Assembly (NCBI GenBank): GCA_903840435.1
Contig: CAIMFV010000010.1
Span: 160,134-224,133 of the forward strand
Length of the DNA: 64,000 nucleotides
Reading direction: 5' to 3'
Source: an uncultured Caulobacterales bacterium
GTDB lineage: Bacteria > Pseudomonadota > Alphaproteobacteria > Caulobacterales > Caulobacteraceae
Position numbers and translations under genes: made by a program
Notes under the pieces: model-generated
The model's database searches: none
What the model was told of the DNA's origin: nothing
What the model saw: the letters and a program-made list of their open reading frames with translations, nothing else
In this document: one piece after another, positions 45,354 through 55,116 of the stretch
Layout: every line of letters starts with the position of its first letter
How positions within the stretch are numbered: position 1 is the first letter of the stretch

Positions 45354-46222
45354 GCAAACTTCCCGCCGCCAAGCCGAGAATCGCCTTCCAGGGAGAGCTT
45401 GGCGCCAATAGCGACGAGGCGTGCCGCGAACACTTTCCGGATCACGAAGCCACGCCTTGCGCCACCTTCGAGGACGCCTTTGAGGCGGTCCGCTCGCGGG
45501 CCTGCGCCCTGGCGCTCATTCCGGTGGAAAACTCCATCGCCGGACGGGTCGGAGATGTGCATCACCTCTTGCCAAATTCAGGCCTGAAAATCATTGGCGA
45601 GCGGTTCAAGCCCATCCGGTTTCAGCTGATGGTCAATAAGGGCGTCAAGCTGGAAGCGGTGGAGACGGTCGCCAGCCACGTCATGGCGCTTGGCCAATGT
45701 CGCAAGGCCATTCGAGAGTTGGGGTTAAGGGCCGAGATCGCCTCCGATACGGCGGGCGCGGCGCGGGCCTTGGCCGACCATCCTGACCCCCGGCGAGCGG
45801 CCATTGCGCCCGCACTGGCCGCAGAGCTTTACGGCCTCGACATCGTCAAGCGCGACATTGAAGACGAACACCATAATACGACGCGCTTCTTTGTCATGAC
45901 CGCTGACCCCTCGCCTGTGCCGCCGCCCAAGGACGCCCCTTGCGTCACCAGCTTCGTCTTTCGGGTACGGAACGTTCCGGCGGCCCTCTATAAGGCGCTC
46001 GGCGGCTTTGCGACCAACGGCGTCAATATGACCAAGCTGGAAAGCTATATGGAGGGCGGCGCTTTTACGGCGACGGTGTTTTTCGCCGATGTCGAGGGGC
46101 GTCCAGAAGATGCGAACTTGACGCTTGCCCTAGAGGAGCTCGGCTTTTTCTCTGAGCGCATCGAAATCCTAGGCGTCTATCCGGCCGATCCCTATCGCGA
46201 TAAGGCCCGCTGGCGGGATTAA
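45350..46222 (+). CDS. pheA: Prephenate dehydratase
   Basis: Monofunctional enzyme of 290 aa making phenylpyruvate. The catalytic domain has FQGELGANSDEACREHF, LIPVENSIAGRVGDVHHLL and EDEHHNTTRFFVM (with the catalytic Thr). A C-terminal ACT domain (about 205-285, FVFRVRNVPAALYKALGGF and LESYMEGG) gives phenylalanine feedback control. There is no chorismate mutase domain. It is coupled to kdsB, as in many alphaproteobacteria. Confidence 0.95.
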   Translation: MSKLPAAKPRIAFQGELGANSDEACREHFPDHEATPCATFEDAFEAVRSRACALALIPVENSIAGRVGDVHHLLPNSGLKIIGERFKPIRFQLMVNKGVKLEAVETVASHVMALGQCRKAIRELGLRAEIASDTAGAARALADHPDPRRAAIAPALAAELYGLDIVKRDIEDEHHNTTRFFVMTADPSPVPPPKDAPCVTSFVFRVRNVPAALYKALGGFATNGVNMTKLESYMEGGAFTATVFFADVEGRPEDANLTLALEELGFFSERIEILGVYPADPYRDKARWRD

Positions 46223-46314
46223 AATGCTCCCATAGCCGGCGAGCCCCTGCGTCTGGATTGGACAGTTGGGCGTTTTCGGACCAGTCTGTCAGAAAATCCT
46301 TGGGAGGCGCGTCG

Positions 46315-46728
46315 GTGAACTCAATCCTAACCCCTATTTTGGCCCTGGTCGTCTGGTCCTTGCTGGTCTGGGCCTGGATGTTAGCGACCCGCATCCCAGC
46401 CATGCAGAAGGCCAAGTTCGATCCGCAGGGCGCTGCCCATACAACCGCCCTGCACGTGCTGCCGTCTCGGGTGCGGGCGGTTGCCGATAATTACAACCAC
46501 CTGATGGAACAGCCGACCATCTTCTATGGGCTTGTTATCTATCTGCACCTGACCGCCCAGGCGGGTCCGATCAATATTGTGCTGGCCTGGGCCTATGTGG
46601 CCCTGCGCGTTGTCCACAGCTTGGTGCAAAACACGGCCAATATTGTCGCCCTGCGTTTCATCCTCTTTGTCACCTCAACCCTGATGCTGGTGATCTTGGC
46701 GGCGCGGGCGGTGTGGGCGCTCTTTTAG
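46315..46728 (+). CDS. MAPEG-family membrane protein
   Basis: Inner-membrane protein of 137 aa with four helices. The ARIPAMQKAK-like cytoplasmic loop, the NHLMEQPTIFYGLVIYL motif and AYVALRVVHSLVQ are those of bacterial MAPEG proteins (relatives of microsomal glutathione transferases). The GTG at 46315 has a gggaggcg site and was preferred over an upstream frame start. Enzymatic function is unknown. Confidence 0.87.
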   Translation: MNSILTPILALVVWSLLVWAWMLATRIPAMQKAKFDPQGAAHTTALHVLPSRVRAVADNYNHLMEQPTIFYGLVIYLHLTAQAGPINIVLAWAYVALRVVHSLVQNTANIVALRFILFVTSTLMLVILAARAVWALF

Positions 46729-48821
46729 GGCGCCTTGGAGAGGTAATCGGCGCTTGGATCGCCAAGACGCAGGAAAAACGGTGGGCGGTCGAGCGGCGCA
46801 GGAACCGTGACCACTTGCCCGCCGACAAAGCGCTCGCCACGCCAATAGTCGGTCCAGTCCGCACCCAGGGGTAAACGCACCCGACGCTGGTCCTGCCCCG
46901 GTTCAATGACCGGCGCCACCAGGACGGCCGAACCCAGCATGAAATCGGTCTCCTCGACCCAATTGGCCGCTTCGTTCGGGAAGTCATAAAAGAGGGGCCG
47001 CGTCACAGGCTCGAACTCTTGGCGATAGCGGTCGAGCAGGTGGGCGAGATAGGGAATGAGGGTCTGGCGCAAGCGCATCAGGGCCTGCACCTCGGCCATT
47101 CGGTCCTCGTACATCCAAGGCTCATTGACCGTGCGGTCGCTGTTCCAGGAGTGGATGGAAAATCGCGGTAGAAAGACGCCAAACCCGATCCAGCGTAGAA
47201 AGAGCTCTGGCTCCGGCCGGGGTCCGGCAAAGCCGCCAATATCGTGGCCGGAATTGGAAACGCCGCTGAGCGCCAGGCCAAGCCCCATGGGAATATTCCA
47301 CTTCAAGGTGTCCCAGGAGGTGAAATTGTCGCCCGACCAGGTTTGCGCATAGCGCTGCATGCCAGCAGCACCCGCCCGTGACACCAGAAATGGCGGCCGA
47401 TCCGGCGCATGGGCAGATTGGGCCACTTTCGACGCGCGCAACATCAAAAGGGTTTGCAGCGGCTTCATTTCCGCCGCCGGAAAGGGTTGGCCAAAACCGT
47501 GGGCCAGGGCCTTGGGGTTCTCCACCTCGTATTCGTTATTGTCGTTCCAGGTGGCGGCAATGCCGAGGTCAAGGAGCGCTGTTTGGACATGCTCCTGCCA
47601 CCAGGCGATGGCGGCCGGGTTGGTGAAATCGAGGTAGGAACCGGGAAAATCCCAGAACTGTTCCAGCACCGGCGCGCCTTCGGCGTCGTGCAGGAAGAGG
47701 CCTTGCTTGGCCGCCGCCTGGTACTGCGGATGGTCGGTCAAGAGGGCGGGCTTGATATTGGCGATCAGCTTGACGCCCGCCTGATTGAATCTTGCAATAA
47801 AGGCTTCAGGGTCTGGGAACTTGTCGCGGTTCCAGGTGAACACGTAACGCTTCGCGCCGATGGAGGTATAGCCCGAGGAGAGGTGGAAGGATTGGCAAGG
47901 GATCTGCCATTGCGTGATCTTGTCGAGAAAGCCTGCCATCTGGGCGTCTGCATCCGGCGCATCGGTATAGCTCATGGTCGAGCCGGAAAAGCCAAGCGCC
48001 CACAGGGGCGTCGCCATGGGTCGGCCGGTCAGCCAGGTGAAGCGTCGGACAATCTCCCCCACCTCGGGTCCAGCAATCATATAGAGATCAAGATCGCCGT
48101 GATCGGCGTCGAATTTCCGATAAGGCCCGTGATAGTTGGAATGTTCGCAGCCAAAATCGAAGCTGCAGTCCGACAAGGTGTCATAGAAGAGGCCAATGGC
48201 GGCCTGATGGTGTGGACGCCTCGTAATATAAAACGGGATATGCTTGTAAAGCGGGTCGGACGTCTTGGCGTCATAGCCCATTGCGTCGAGGTTGGAGAGG
48301 CGAAACCGCCGTCCCGCCCGGTTCAGCGCCCCGGAGCGCTCGCCAAGCCCAAAATACTGTTCGCTTGGTTCGCGCCGCAAATAGTGGCGAACAGCCTCGC
48401 CCCACCAGCCAAAATTATAGGCCTGGGTTGGGCGGTCTTCCGCCATGGCGATCCAGGCGTCGTCGCGGCGCACGCTCCAGCGACAGGAAAGGTTTTCAAG
48501 CGCAATCTCAAGTCGAAGCCTGTCGGTTTCCACCTTGAGCCGAAGGGGATCGGAGGCGTCCAGCGCAAAGGGCGGGCAGCGAAAGCCAGAGAGATCGAAG
48601 CGGTCGCGCCCCTCTAAAGGCGTGTCCTCCTGTCCCGGCGCCACCGTCCAACTGCGCGGGTGACGGAACTGGCCCTGTGGCAGCACCACAAGGCGGATGA
48701 TGTCGGTTTCGAGCACGAATATATGGGCGACGGCCGTCGTATCGCTCGCCAAGGTCAGATGGGCGCCGACTTCGCTTTCGAGCCGAAAGATCGGGGGTTC
48801 GGCCAGGGTGGCGTTGCGCAT
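46725..48821 (-). CDS. Glycoside hydrolase family 31
   Basis: Probable alpha-glycosidase of 698 aa without a signal peptide, so cytosolic. An N-terminal beta-sandwich domain (about 1-250) precedes the TIM barrel. The predicted nucleophile is Asp427 in TWNDNNEYEV and the acid/base Asp498 in TWSGDNFTSWDTLKWN; SGHDIGGFAGP lines the active site. Family members act on alpha-glucosides, xylosides or sulfoquinovosides, so the substrate is open. Its ATG overlaps the stop of the transporter gene (TAATG), so the two probably work together on an imported sugar. Confidence 0.9.
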   Translation of the reverse strand: MRNATLAEPPIFRLESEVGAHLTLASDTTAVAHIFVLETDIIRLVVLPQGQFRHPRSWTVAPGQEDTPLEGRDRFDLSGFRCPPFALDASDPLRLKVETDRLRLEIALENLSCRWSVRRDDAWIAMAEDRPTQAYNFGWWGEAVRHYLRREPSEQYFGLGERSGALNRAGRRFRLSNLDAMGYDAKTSDPLYKHIPFYITRRPHHQAAIGLFYDTLSDCSFDFGCEHSNYHGPYRKFDADHGDLDLYMIAGPEVGEIVRRFTWLTGRPMATPLWALGFSGSTMSYTDAPDADAQMAGFLDKITQWQIPCQSFHLSSGYTSIGAKRYVFTWNRDKFPDPEAFIARFNQAGVKLIANIKPALLTDHPQYQAAAKQGLFLHDAEGAPVLEQFWDFPGSYLDFTNPAAIAWWQEHVQTALLDLGIAATWNDNNEYEVENPKALAHGFGQPFPAAEMKPLQTLLMLRASKVAQSAHAPDRPPFLVSRAGAAGMQRYAQTWSGDNFTSWDTLKWNIPMGLGLALSGVSNSGHDIGGFAGPRPEPELFLRWIGFGVFLPRFSIHSWNSDRTVNEPWMYEDRMAEVQALMRLRQTLIPYLAHLLDRYRQEFEPVTRPLFYDFPNEAANWVEETDFMLGSAVLVAPVIEPGQDQRRVRLPLGADWTDYWRGERFVGGQVVTVPAPLDRPPFFLRLGDPSADYLSKAP

Positions 48822-50053
48822 TAGGCGCTCTCCTCCAAGGGGCGCACACCGCGCAAAAGCCCAACCAAAATCACCACGCCGATCAGATCAAAGATGCCTA
48901 AGCATCCGAAGAGCGGCGCAAAGCCGACGGCGTGGGCGATCTGGCCAATCAGCAGCGAAAACAGCAATCCCCCCGTCCAGCCAGCGCTGCCGACCCAGCC
49001 ATTGGCGACGGCGAGACGCTCCGAGGCGAAGAGATCAGCGCTCAAGGTATTCAGGGTGACGCTGATCATTTGATGGGCGAAGCCCCCGACACAGAACAGC
49101 AAAATGGCGATATTGGCGTCGGCGACCAGCCCAATGAGCCCGGGCGCAATCATCAGCACCGCCGCCAGTCCGACAACAGTTTGCCGCGAGCGCAGCAAGG
49201 AAAAGTGAAATCTTCGTCCCAACCAGGGGGACAGATAACCTCCGGCGACCCCGCCAAGATCGGCCGCCAAAAAGGGCGTCCAGGCAAAGATCGCTATGTG
49301 CTGCAGGTCCCAGTGGCGCTCAGAGGCCAAATAGAGCGGGATCCAAAAGGTAAAGGTCTGCCAAGCAGGTTCAGCCAGGAACCTTGGGATCGCCAGCGCC
49401 CAAAACCGCCTTTGACCCAAGACTTGGGTGAGGGGGACCCGAATGGCTGCAGCGGCGGGGGCATCGGTCGGGGAACGGTAGAGCCAATACCAGCCCATGG
49501 CCCAAATGACGCCCATCACCCCGGTGGCCAAAAAACCCGACCGCCAGCCAAAAATGAGCGTCAGTCCAACCGTCAAGGGGGGCGCCAACATCGCGCCAAA
49601 CGAAGTGCCAACATTGAACCAGCCGACAGCCTGTGAGCGGTTTGGGCCTTTAAACCATTCCGAGATGGCCTTCATGCCGCCGGGCACGGCCGCGGCTTCG
49701 CTGGCGCCGAGGCCTGCGCGACATAGGGCCAGCGCTTGCCAGCCGCCAGCCAGCGCATGGGCGAGCCCGGCGCCGGACCAAAGCAGCGCGAAGAGCGCAA
49801 ACCCGAGCCGGACGCCCAAGCGATCCAGCACGTAGCCGCAAACCGGCTGCATCACGGTATAGGCGAGCTGGAAGGCAGCGACGATATAGGAATATTCGCG
49901 CACCCCGAACCGTAACGTCACTTCAAGCTGGGCGGCCAGGACCGAGAGTGTGTTGCGCGATAGATAGTTGATCACCACGCCAAGGGTGATCAATCCCACA
50001 ACCGCCCAGGGGTAGAGCTTTGATCCCATCAGGCGGGGTCGTCGCACCGACAT
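48821..50053 (-). CDS. MFS transporter of the anion:cation symporter type (hexuronate-transporter-like)
   Basis: Inner-membrane permease of 410 aa with 12 helices. The N-terminal YPWAVVGLITLGVVINYLSR and the loop VPGGMKAISEWFKGPNRSQAVGWFNVG are typical of the ExuT/ACS subfamily, which takes up hexuronates and other sugar acids. A ggagg site precedes the ATG at 50053. The ExuT-like character fits the mannonate dehydratase gene in the same locus. Confidence 0.85.
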   Translation of the reverse strand: MSVRRPRLMGSKLYPWAVVGLITLGVVINYLSRNTLSVLAAQLEVTLRFGVREYSYIVAAFQLAYTVMQPVCGYVLDRLGVRLGFALFALLWSGAGLAHALAGGWQALALCRAGLGASEAAAVPGGMKAISEWFKGPNRSQAVGWFNVGTSFGAMLAPPLTVGLTLIFGWRSGFLATGVMGVIWAMGWYWLYRSPTDAPAAAAIRVPLTQVLGQRRFWALAIPRFLAEPAWQTFTFWIPLYLASERHWDLQHIAIFAWTPFLAADLGGVAGGYLSPWLGRRFHFSLLRSRQTVVGLAAVLMIAPGLIGLVADANIAILLFCVGGFAHQMISVTLNTLSADLFASERLAVANGWVGSAGWTGGLLFSLLIGQIAHAVGFAPLFGCLGIFDLIGVVILVGLLRGVRPLEESA

Positions 50054-50430
50054 TTACCTCCGCGCCCCTGCTCTCGCGTACCTTTGCTTCTGCCACGCTA
50101 GGGGCAAAATTGCAAATCAGGTCAGACCAATTTCGACCCCCCGAAAGCCACACCCTGCGGCGCATTGCTGTGGCCAGGGGGATGAGCATCAAATCCGTCA
50201 CAGGAACGCCGCCAGCTTCGACCTGACACAACAGGTTTTGGGCCTCTCATGGCACAGTCTGTGACAGATTCCTCACAGGAACGGCAAACTTAACCTCACA
50301 AGCCTCCGGCGGCTTGACAGGGCCGGGCTCAAACCAAACACTGGTCTGACAAGGTTGGTCATATAGCTCACCACCAAAATCAGCGGCGAGGCGTAGATCT
50401 CGCGGCGTATCGGGAAGCGGAAAGTTGCAA
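50054..50430. other. 377-bp divergent regulatory region between transporter and TonB receptor genes
   Basis: No gene was seen. It should hold both promoters. A dyad ctgtga-N8-tcacag lies at 50260-50279, listed separately. Confidence 0.6.
50260..50279. promoter_or_regulatory. Candidate operator dyad upstream of the TonB receptor
   Basis: Perfect 6-bp arms (ctgtga and tcacag) separated by 8 bp, about 150 bp before the receptor start. It is CRP-like in half-site but with a spacer 2 bp longer than the usual 6. Binding protein unknown. Confidence 0.3.
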
Positions 50431-52818
50431 ATGAACCCCATGACATCTCGTATCGCGCTCTTGATGGCGGCTTCGGCCTTGGCCCTGTCGGCCAGTGCTG
50501 CGATGGCTGCGTCGACCTCGAACGACTCCACGGTCACCGAGGTGATTGTGACGGCGCAAAAGCGCTCTGAAAATCTGCAAAAGGTGCCGGTGGCCATTGC
50601 CGTCGCCACCCAGGATCAATTGAACAATAACGCTATCGGCAATGCCGAATCCTTAGAACAAATCATCCCGTCCTTGACCTTTAAGAAGGGCACGGCGAAC
50701 GTAAATTCGACCCTTTCGGTCCGCGGCATCGGCACGCAATCCTTCTCCTCGGGCGCCGAGCCCAGCGTCTCGACGGTCGTTGATGGCGTCGTCTATGGCC
50801 GCTCCGGCATGGCGGTGCAGGAATTCACCGATCTCGACCACATCGAAGTTTTGGCCGGTCCGCAAGGGACCCTGTTTGGCAAGAACGCCTCGGCGGGCGT
50901 GGTCAATATCTTGACCAAGGGGCCGACGGCCAGCCAGACGGGCGACATCTCGCTTGGCTTTTATGAAGGCGGCGAAACCCGCGGTGACTTCAATACGTCC
51001 GGCCCAGTGACCGACAAGATCAGCTATTCGCTTTCGGGCATCTACGGCGATTTTAAAGGCAATATTCTCAACACCTATAATAACCGCATGACCAATGGCT
51101 ATCGCCACGAGGGGCTGCGCGGCGCAATCGTCGATCAGTTCAATGACAGCCTGAAGGTCACCTTGCGGGCCGACTATGTGAAGGCCGATGACAATTGCTG
51201 CGCCGACGTGCTCGGCACCTACATCCCCGGATCCTCGCCGTTCAACAATATTCTGGTGCCCGCCATTGCGCCGGTCAAAGCCGTTTGGGGCTCAAAGGCG
51301 GTGGACGACAACCTGACGCCCGGCACCCGCGACGACAATGGTGGCCTTTCGGCCCAGATCGACTATGGGTGGAATAATTTCAAAATCACCTCGATCTCGG
51401 CCTGGCGCAACTGGCGCAATAAGCAGATCCGCGATGGCGACTTCCACGCGACCGCCGCTAACTATGCCAACGGTATCGACATTTCCGACGCCGACTATGG
51501 CGAGCTGAACTATAATCAGTTCTCACAAGAGTTGCGCATCGCCTCGCCAGATACCGGCAAGCTGCAATATGTGGCGGGCGCCTTCTTCTGGTACACGACC
51601 GAGAATGACTGGTTTAACCGCTATGTCACCCAGTGCACCGCATCGACGCTCGCCGCCGACGCCACGGGCTACAAACCGTGCAGCGCGGCGCCGGGTGTCA
51701 GCACCATCATCAATGCGCAAGGTCCGGCCTCCTGGTACACGGAATTTGAAAACCAAGCACTTTTCGGCCAGGCGACCTATGATGTTACCGACCAGCTTCG
51801 CCTGATTGGTGGCCTGCGGTACTCCCATGACCACGTCTCCTATTCTCTGTCGCGGGTTTCGACGGTGCCAGCGGGTGCGGGTATCCAACCCTCCTTCAGC
51901 GGTGCGGAAAGCGCCGACAAGAACGGCGTATCGGGCAAGGCGGGATTGGAATACCAAATCAATAGCAATGAAATGCTCTATGCGACCTATTCGCGGGGCT
52001 ATAAGGGTCCTTCTCTGAACGATTTCTATAGCGAAAACACGATCAACAAAGGCACCATCGCGCCAGAAACCTCGAATAACTACGAAATCGGGGCGAAGTC
52101 GCAATTCTTTGGCCATCGTCTGACATTGAACGGTGATGTGTTCTGGGAAGACTTTTCAAACTTCCAGGCCAACACCTTCGTGCTCAACCCGGCGACTTCG
52201 TCTACGACCGTCACGCTTGGCGATGCGGGGAATGTTCGGTCGCGGGGCCTGGAGTTGAACGCGGTCTGGCGCGCGACTCCGACGCTCTCCTTCAATGGTG
52301 GCTACACCTATGACAACGCCTATATCGTCACCTACAATTGCAATGCGGCGGCTTCGATCTATTCGACATCACCGACGACCTCCAACCAATTGAGCCTTGC
52401 CAAGTGCGTCGCGCATGATGGCAAGGTTCTGCCCTTCGCGCCGAAGAACAAGTTCAATGTGACGGGGAATTATGACGCGCCAGTGCCAGCCAACTGGCCG
52501 TTTGATCTGCGGATCAGCGCCACCTATTCCTATTCCAGCATGATCAATTTCGACCTCGATCAGTCGCAATTGGCGCGCCAACCGGCTTACGGCCTGTTCG
52601 ACGCCACCATGGCCTTTACCTCCAAGGATGGCCGGTATCGCTTGACCCTGATCGGTAAGAACCTCGGCGATCAGTACTACACCACCTTCATCACGCCGGG
52701 CGGGACTGGTCCGGTGGCGGGCACCTTGAACCCCTTGCAAGCCGGATCCTTTACCCGACTGCAAGTTCCGCGTGACGCGCAGCGCTATGTCGGCGCCAAG
52801 CTGACCGTCAATTTCTAA
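50431..52818 (+). CDS. TonB-dependent outer-membrane receptor
   Basis: Receptor of 795 aa. It has a signal peptide ending near SASAAMAAS, a TonB-box-like EVIVTAQKR, and a plug domain (VPVAIAVATQDQL, LSVRGIGTQSFSSGAEPSV, IEVLAGPQGTLFGKNASAGVVN). A 22-strand barrel ends in the aromatic VGAKLTVNF. It resembles the abundant carbohydrate/iron receptors of Caulobacterales and sphingomonads. Its place between a sugar transporter with a glycosidase and a mannonate dehydratase suggests glycan import; the ligand is inferred. The ATG at 50431 was chosen over a TTG two codons before it. Confidence 0.92.
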   Translation: MNPMTSRIALLMAASALALSASAAMAASTSNDSTVTEVIVTAQKRSENLQKVPVAIAVATQDQLNNNAIGNAESLEQIIPSLTFKKGTANVNSTLSVRGIGTQSFSSGAEPSVSTVVDGVVYGRSGMAVQEFTDLDHIEVLAGPQGTLFGKNASAGVVNILTKGPTASQTGDISLGFYEGGETRGDFNTSGPVTDKISYSLSGIYGDFKGNILNTYNNRMTNGYRHEGLRGAIVDQFNDSLKVTLRADYVKADDNCCADVLGTYIPGSSPFNNILVPAIAPVKAVWGSKAVDDNLTPGTRDDNGGLSAQIDYGWNNFKITSISAWRNWRNKQIRDGDFHATAANYANGIDISDADYGELNYNQFSQELRIASPDTGKLQYVAGAFFWYTTENDWFNRYVTQCTASTLAADATGYKPCSAAPGVSTIINAQGPASWYTEFENQALFGQATYDVTDQLRLIGGLRYSHDHVSYSLSRVSTVPAGAGIQPSFSGAESADKNGVSGKAGLEYQINSNEMLYATYSRGYKGPSLNDFYSENTINKGTIAPETSNNYEIGAKSQFFGHRLTLNGDVFWEDFSNFQANTFVLNPATSSTTVTLGDAGNVRSRGLELNAVWRATPTLSFNGGYTYDNAYIVTYNCNAAASIYSTSPTTSNQLSLAKCVAHDGKVLPFAPKNKFNVTGNYDAPVPANWPFDLRISATYSYSSMINFDLDQSQLARQPAYGLFDATMAFTSKDGRYRLTLIGKNLGDQYYTTFITPGGTGPVAGTLNPLQAGSFTRLQVPRDAQRYVGAKLTVNF

Positions 52819-52840
52819 AGGCTTCGGCCAAACCAAATCG

Positions 52841-52874
52841 GGCGCGCCGGTCCTTGATCGGCGCGCCTTTTTTT
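52841..52874 (+). terminator. Rho-independent terminator of the TonB receptor gene
   Basis: Perfect 9-bp GC stem (ggcgcgccg at 52841-52849 with cggcgcgcc at 52859-52867) followed by seven T. It lies 23 bp after the stop codon and is the clearest terminator in the window. Confidence 0.92.
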
Positions 52875-52915
52875 ATCAGCCTTTTTGTTCGAGACCCTTG
52901 GACCCTAGGCGCGGC

Positions 52916-54124
52916 TCACCAATTCCACATGGTCCCGTCTTCCAACCGGGCCACCGGCAGATAGGCGGGCTTGTAGGGATATTTGGCCGCCTCCGCCTCG
53001 TCGAGATCGACGCCGTGGCCGGGCGTTTCGCCGGGATAGAGTAGGCCTTGCGCAAAGGAATAGGCGTGCGGAAAGACGGCGTCGGTTTCCGGCGTATGGC
53101 GCATATATTCCTGAATGCCGAAATTCGGCACCCAGCTATCGAAATGGAGCGCCGCGCCCATGGTCACAGGCGAAAGGTCGGTGGCGCCGTGGGAACCGGT
53201 TTTGATTTGATAGAGCGCCGCTAAATCGGCGATCCGGCGCAAATGGGTAATGCCGCCCGCCCGCACCACCGTGCAGCGAATATAGTCGATCAACTGGTTC
53301 TGGATCAGGTCCTTACAGTCCCAGATGGTGTTGAACACCTCGCCAACCGCCAAGGGGGTGGTGGTGTGCTGGCGGATCAGGCGAAAGGCCTCTTGGTTTT
53401 CGGCGGGCGTTGCATCTTCGAGCCAAAAGAGGCGATAGGGCTCTAGAGCCTTGCCCAAGCCTGCGGCCTCCAAAGGCGTCATCCGGTGATGGCCATCGTG
53501 CAGCAGGTGCGGCTCAAACCCATAGACCTCGCGCAGGCGCTCAAATAGCTTTGGCACGAAGCTCAGATATTTGTGCGTGTCCCAGATCGTCAGGCTGGGG
53601 AGGGCGGCGTCGGCGGGCTCGTAATACATCTTGCCCCGCCCAACCCCATAGGCGTCTTTCAGACCCGGCACGCCAGACTGGGCGCGGATCGCCTTATAGC
53701 CCATGTCGATATAGCGCCCGACCTCGTCGACCGTCTCAGCAAGGTCAACCCCATTGGCATGACCATAGACCATGACGCCTTCACGGCTCTTGCCGCCCAA
53801 AAGGTCGTAAAGCGGCATGCCAGCCATCTTGGCCTTGATATCCCAAAGGGCCGTATCGACAGCGGCGATGGCCGACATGGTGACGGGCCCGCGCCGCCAA
53901 TAGGCGCCCCGATAAAAATACTGCCAAATATCCTCAATCCGCCGAGGGTCCATGCCGATCAGGCAGGGGATCACATGTTCCTCAAGATAGGCGACGACGG
54001 CCAGTTCGCGACCGTTCAAGGTGGCGTCGCCTATGCCATAGACGCCTTGATCGGTGATGAGCTTGAGGGTGACGAAATTGCGCCCCGGACAGGTGACGAT
54101 CACCTTGGCGGACTGGATTTTCAT
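52916..54124 (-). CDS. manD: D-mannonate dehydratase, enolase superfamily
   Basis: Enzyme of 402 aa of the mandelate-racemase branch, dehydrating D-mannonate to 2-keto-3-deoxygluconate. The sequence is close to the characterised ManD type: [46 protein letters not shown] and [12 protein letters not shown]. Metal and acid/base residues lie in [23 protein letters not shown] and [12 protein letters not shown]. It is divergent from the GntR-family gene that probably controls it. The next enzymes (KDG kinase, aldolase) and uronate isomerase are not in the window. Confidence 0.92.
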   Translation of the reverse strand: MKIQSAKVIVTCPGRNFVTLKLITDQGVYGIGDATLNGRELAVVAYLEEHVIPCLIGMDPRRIEDIWQYFYRGAYWRRGPVTMSAIAAVDTALWDIKAKMAGMPLYDLLGGKSREGVMVYGHANGVDLAETVDEVGRYIDMGYKAIRAQSGVPGLKDAYGVGRGKMYYEPADAALPSLTIWDTHKYLSFVPKLFERLREVYGFEPHLLHDGHHRMTPLEAAGLGKALEPYRLFWLEDATPAENQEAFRLIRQHTTTPLAVGEVFNTIWDCKDLIQNQLIDYIRCTVVRAGGITHLRRIADLAALYQIKTGSHGATDLSPVTMGAALHFDSWVPNFGIQEYMRHTPETDAVFPHAYSFAQGLLYPGETPGHGVDLDEAEAAKYPYKPAYLPVARLEDGTMWNW

Positions 54125-54167
54125 GCTGAGATCTCTTTATCTGACAACCGCTTGGCGCGCCGACAAG

Positions 54168-54216
54168 ATTGACAAATCGGATTTGCCTGTCAATTTAATA
54201 TGAATTGGTCAGGCCA
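54168..54216. promoter_or_regulatory. Candidate operators between manD and its regulator gene
   Basis: Two dyads lie in the 126-bp divergent gap. The first is attgaca-N13-tgtcaat (54168-54194). The second is a TGGTCAGGCCA core (54206-54216), which resembles the TGGT/ACCA half-sites of UxuR/FadR-type regulators. The assignment is inferred from position. Confidence 0.4.
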
Positions 54217-54250
54217 TTAATCTGCATCCAGGCCACCGGGATCGCGTCGC

Positions 54251-55048
54251 ATGAAACCCTCAGCCCTGAAGGCGGTGAAAGCCAAGGCGTCGCGACCGCC
54301 CAGCAGCGCCGATGGTCGGCTTTACCAGGAGTTGGCGCGCAAACTCTTCGCCCAATTTGCAGCAGGCGCCTATGCCCTCGGTGACCGTTTGCCGCCGGAG
54401 CGCGAACTGGCGGTGGAATTTTCGGTCAGTCGCCCCACCGTGCGCGAAGCGATTATCGCGCTGGAGGTGCAGGGCATTGTCGAGGTTAAGGTCGGTTCGG
54501 GCGCCTATGTGCGACGCCTGCCCGGTGCAGGGGACGCACCGGGGTTTAATGTCACAGCTTTCGAATTGACCGAGGCGCGCATCTTGATCGAGGGGGAGGC
54601 CGCCGCCCTCGCCGCCACCAATATTACCGATGCTGATCTCGAGCATCTGCGCGATTTGGTCGACAAGATTGCGGTTGAAAACCAGCGTGCCGATGGCGCG
54701 GAACTGGCCGACCGCGACCTGCATCTGGCCATCGCCAAAATCACCCGCAACACCGCCATGGTCGGCATTATCGAAGAGCTGTGGCGGATGCGGTCCGCCT
54801 CGCCTGATTCGGCGCTGCTGCTCGCCAAGGCCCGCGACGCCAATGTCCGGCCGGTGGTCGAGGAGCATATGGCTATTGTCGCGGCCCTGGCGACCCGGGA
54901 CCCGGCGCGGGCGCGGGCGGCCATGCGCGCCCACCTCGCCTCCGTGCTCGACCACCTGTTGTTCGCGACGGAGGAACAGGCGATTGAAAACGTCAAGCGC
55001 GCGGCCGCCTCGACCCGGGCAAGGTTCAATCGCTCAGCAGTCGTCTAG
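54251..55048 (+). CDS. GntR-family regulator, FadR/UxuR subfamily
   Basis: Regulator of 265 aa. The winged helix (about 25-90) has GDRLPPERELAVEFSVSRPT, then VREAIIALEVQGIVEVK and VGSGAYVRR. The C-terminal all-helical FCD domain carries metal/ligand histidines (DRDLHLAIAKI, EEHMAIVAAL, RAHLASVLDHL). It is divergent from manD, so control of mannonate/uronate catabolism, with a uronate-pathway intermediate as effector, is the natural guess. Confidence 0.9.
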   Translation: MKPSALKAVKAKASRPPSSADGRLYQELARKLFAQFAAGAYALGDRLPPERELAVEFSVSRPTVREAIIALEVQGIVEVKVGSGAYVRRLPGAGDAPGFNVTAFELTEARILIEGEAAALAATNITDADLEHLRDLVDKIAVENQRADGAELADRDLHLAIAKITRNTAMVGIIEELWRMRSASPDSALLLAKARDANVRPVVEEHMAIVAALATRDPARARAAMRAHLASVLDHLLFATEEQAIENVKRAAASTRARFNRSAVV

Positions 55049-55116
55049 GCCTTTCCGACCCTTAAGCCACTCTGCCCTCACGCAGCGGCTCGCCAGAGGC
55101 CTAACCCTGCATTGAT

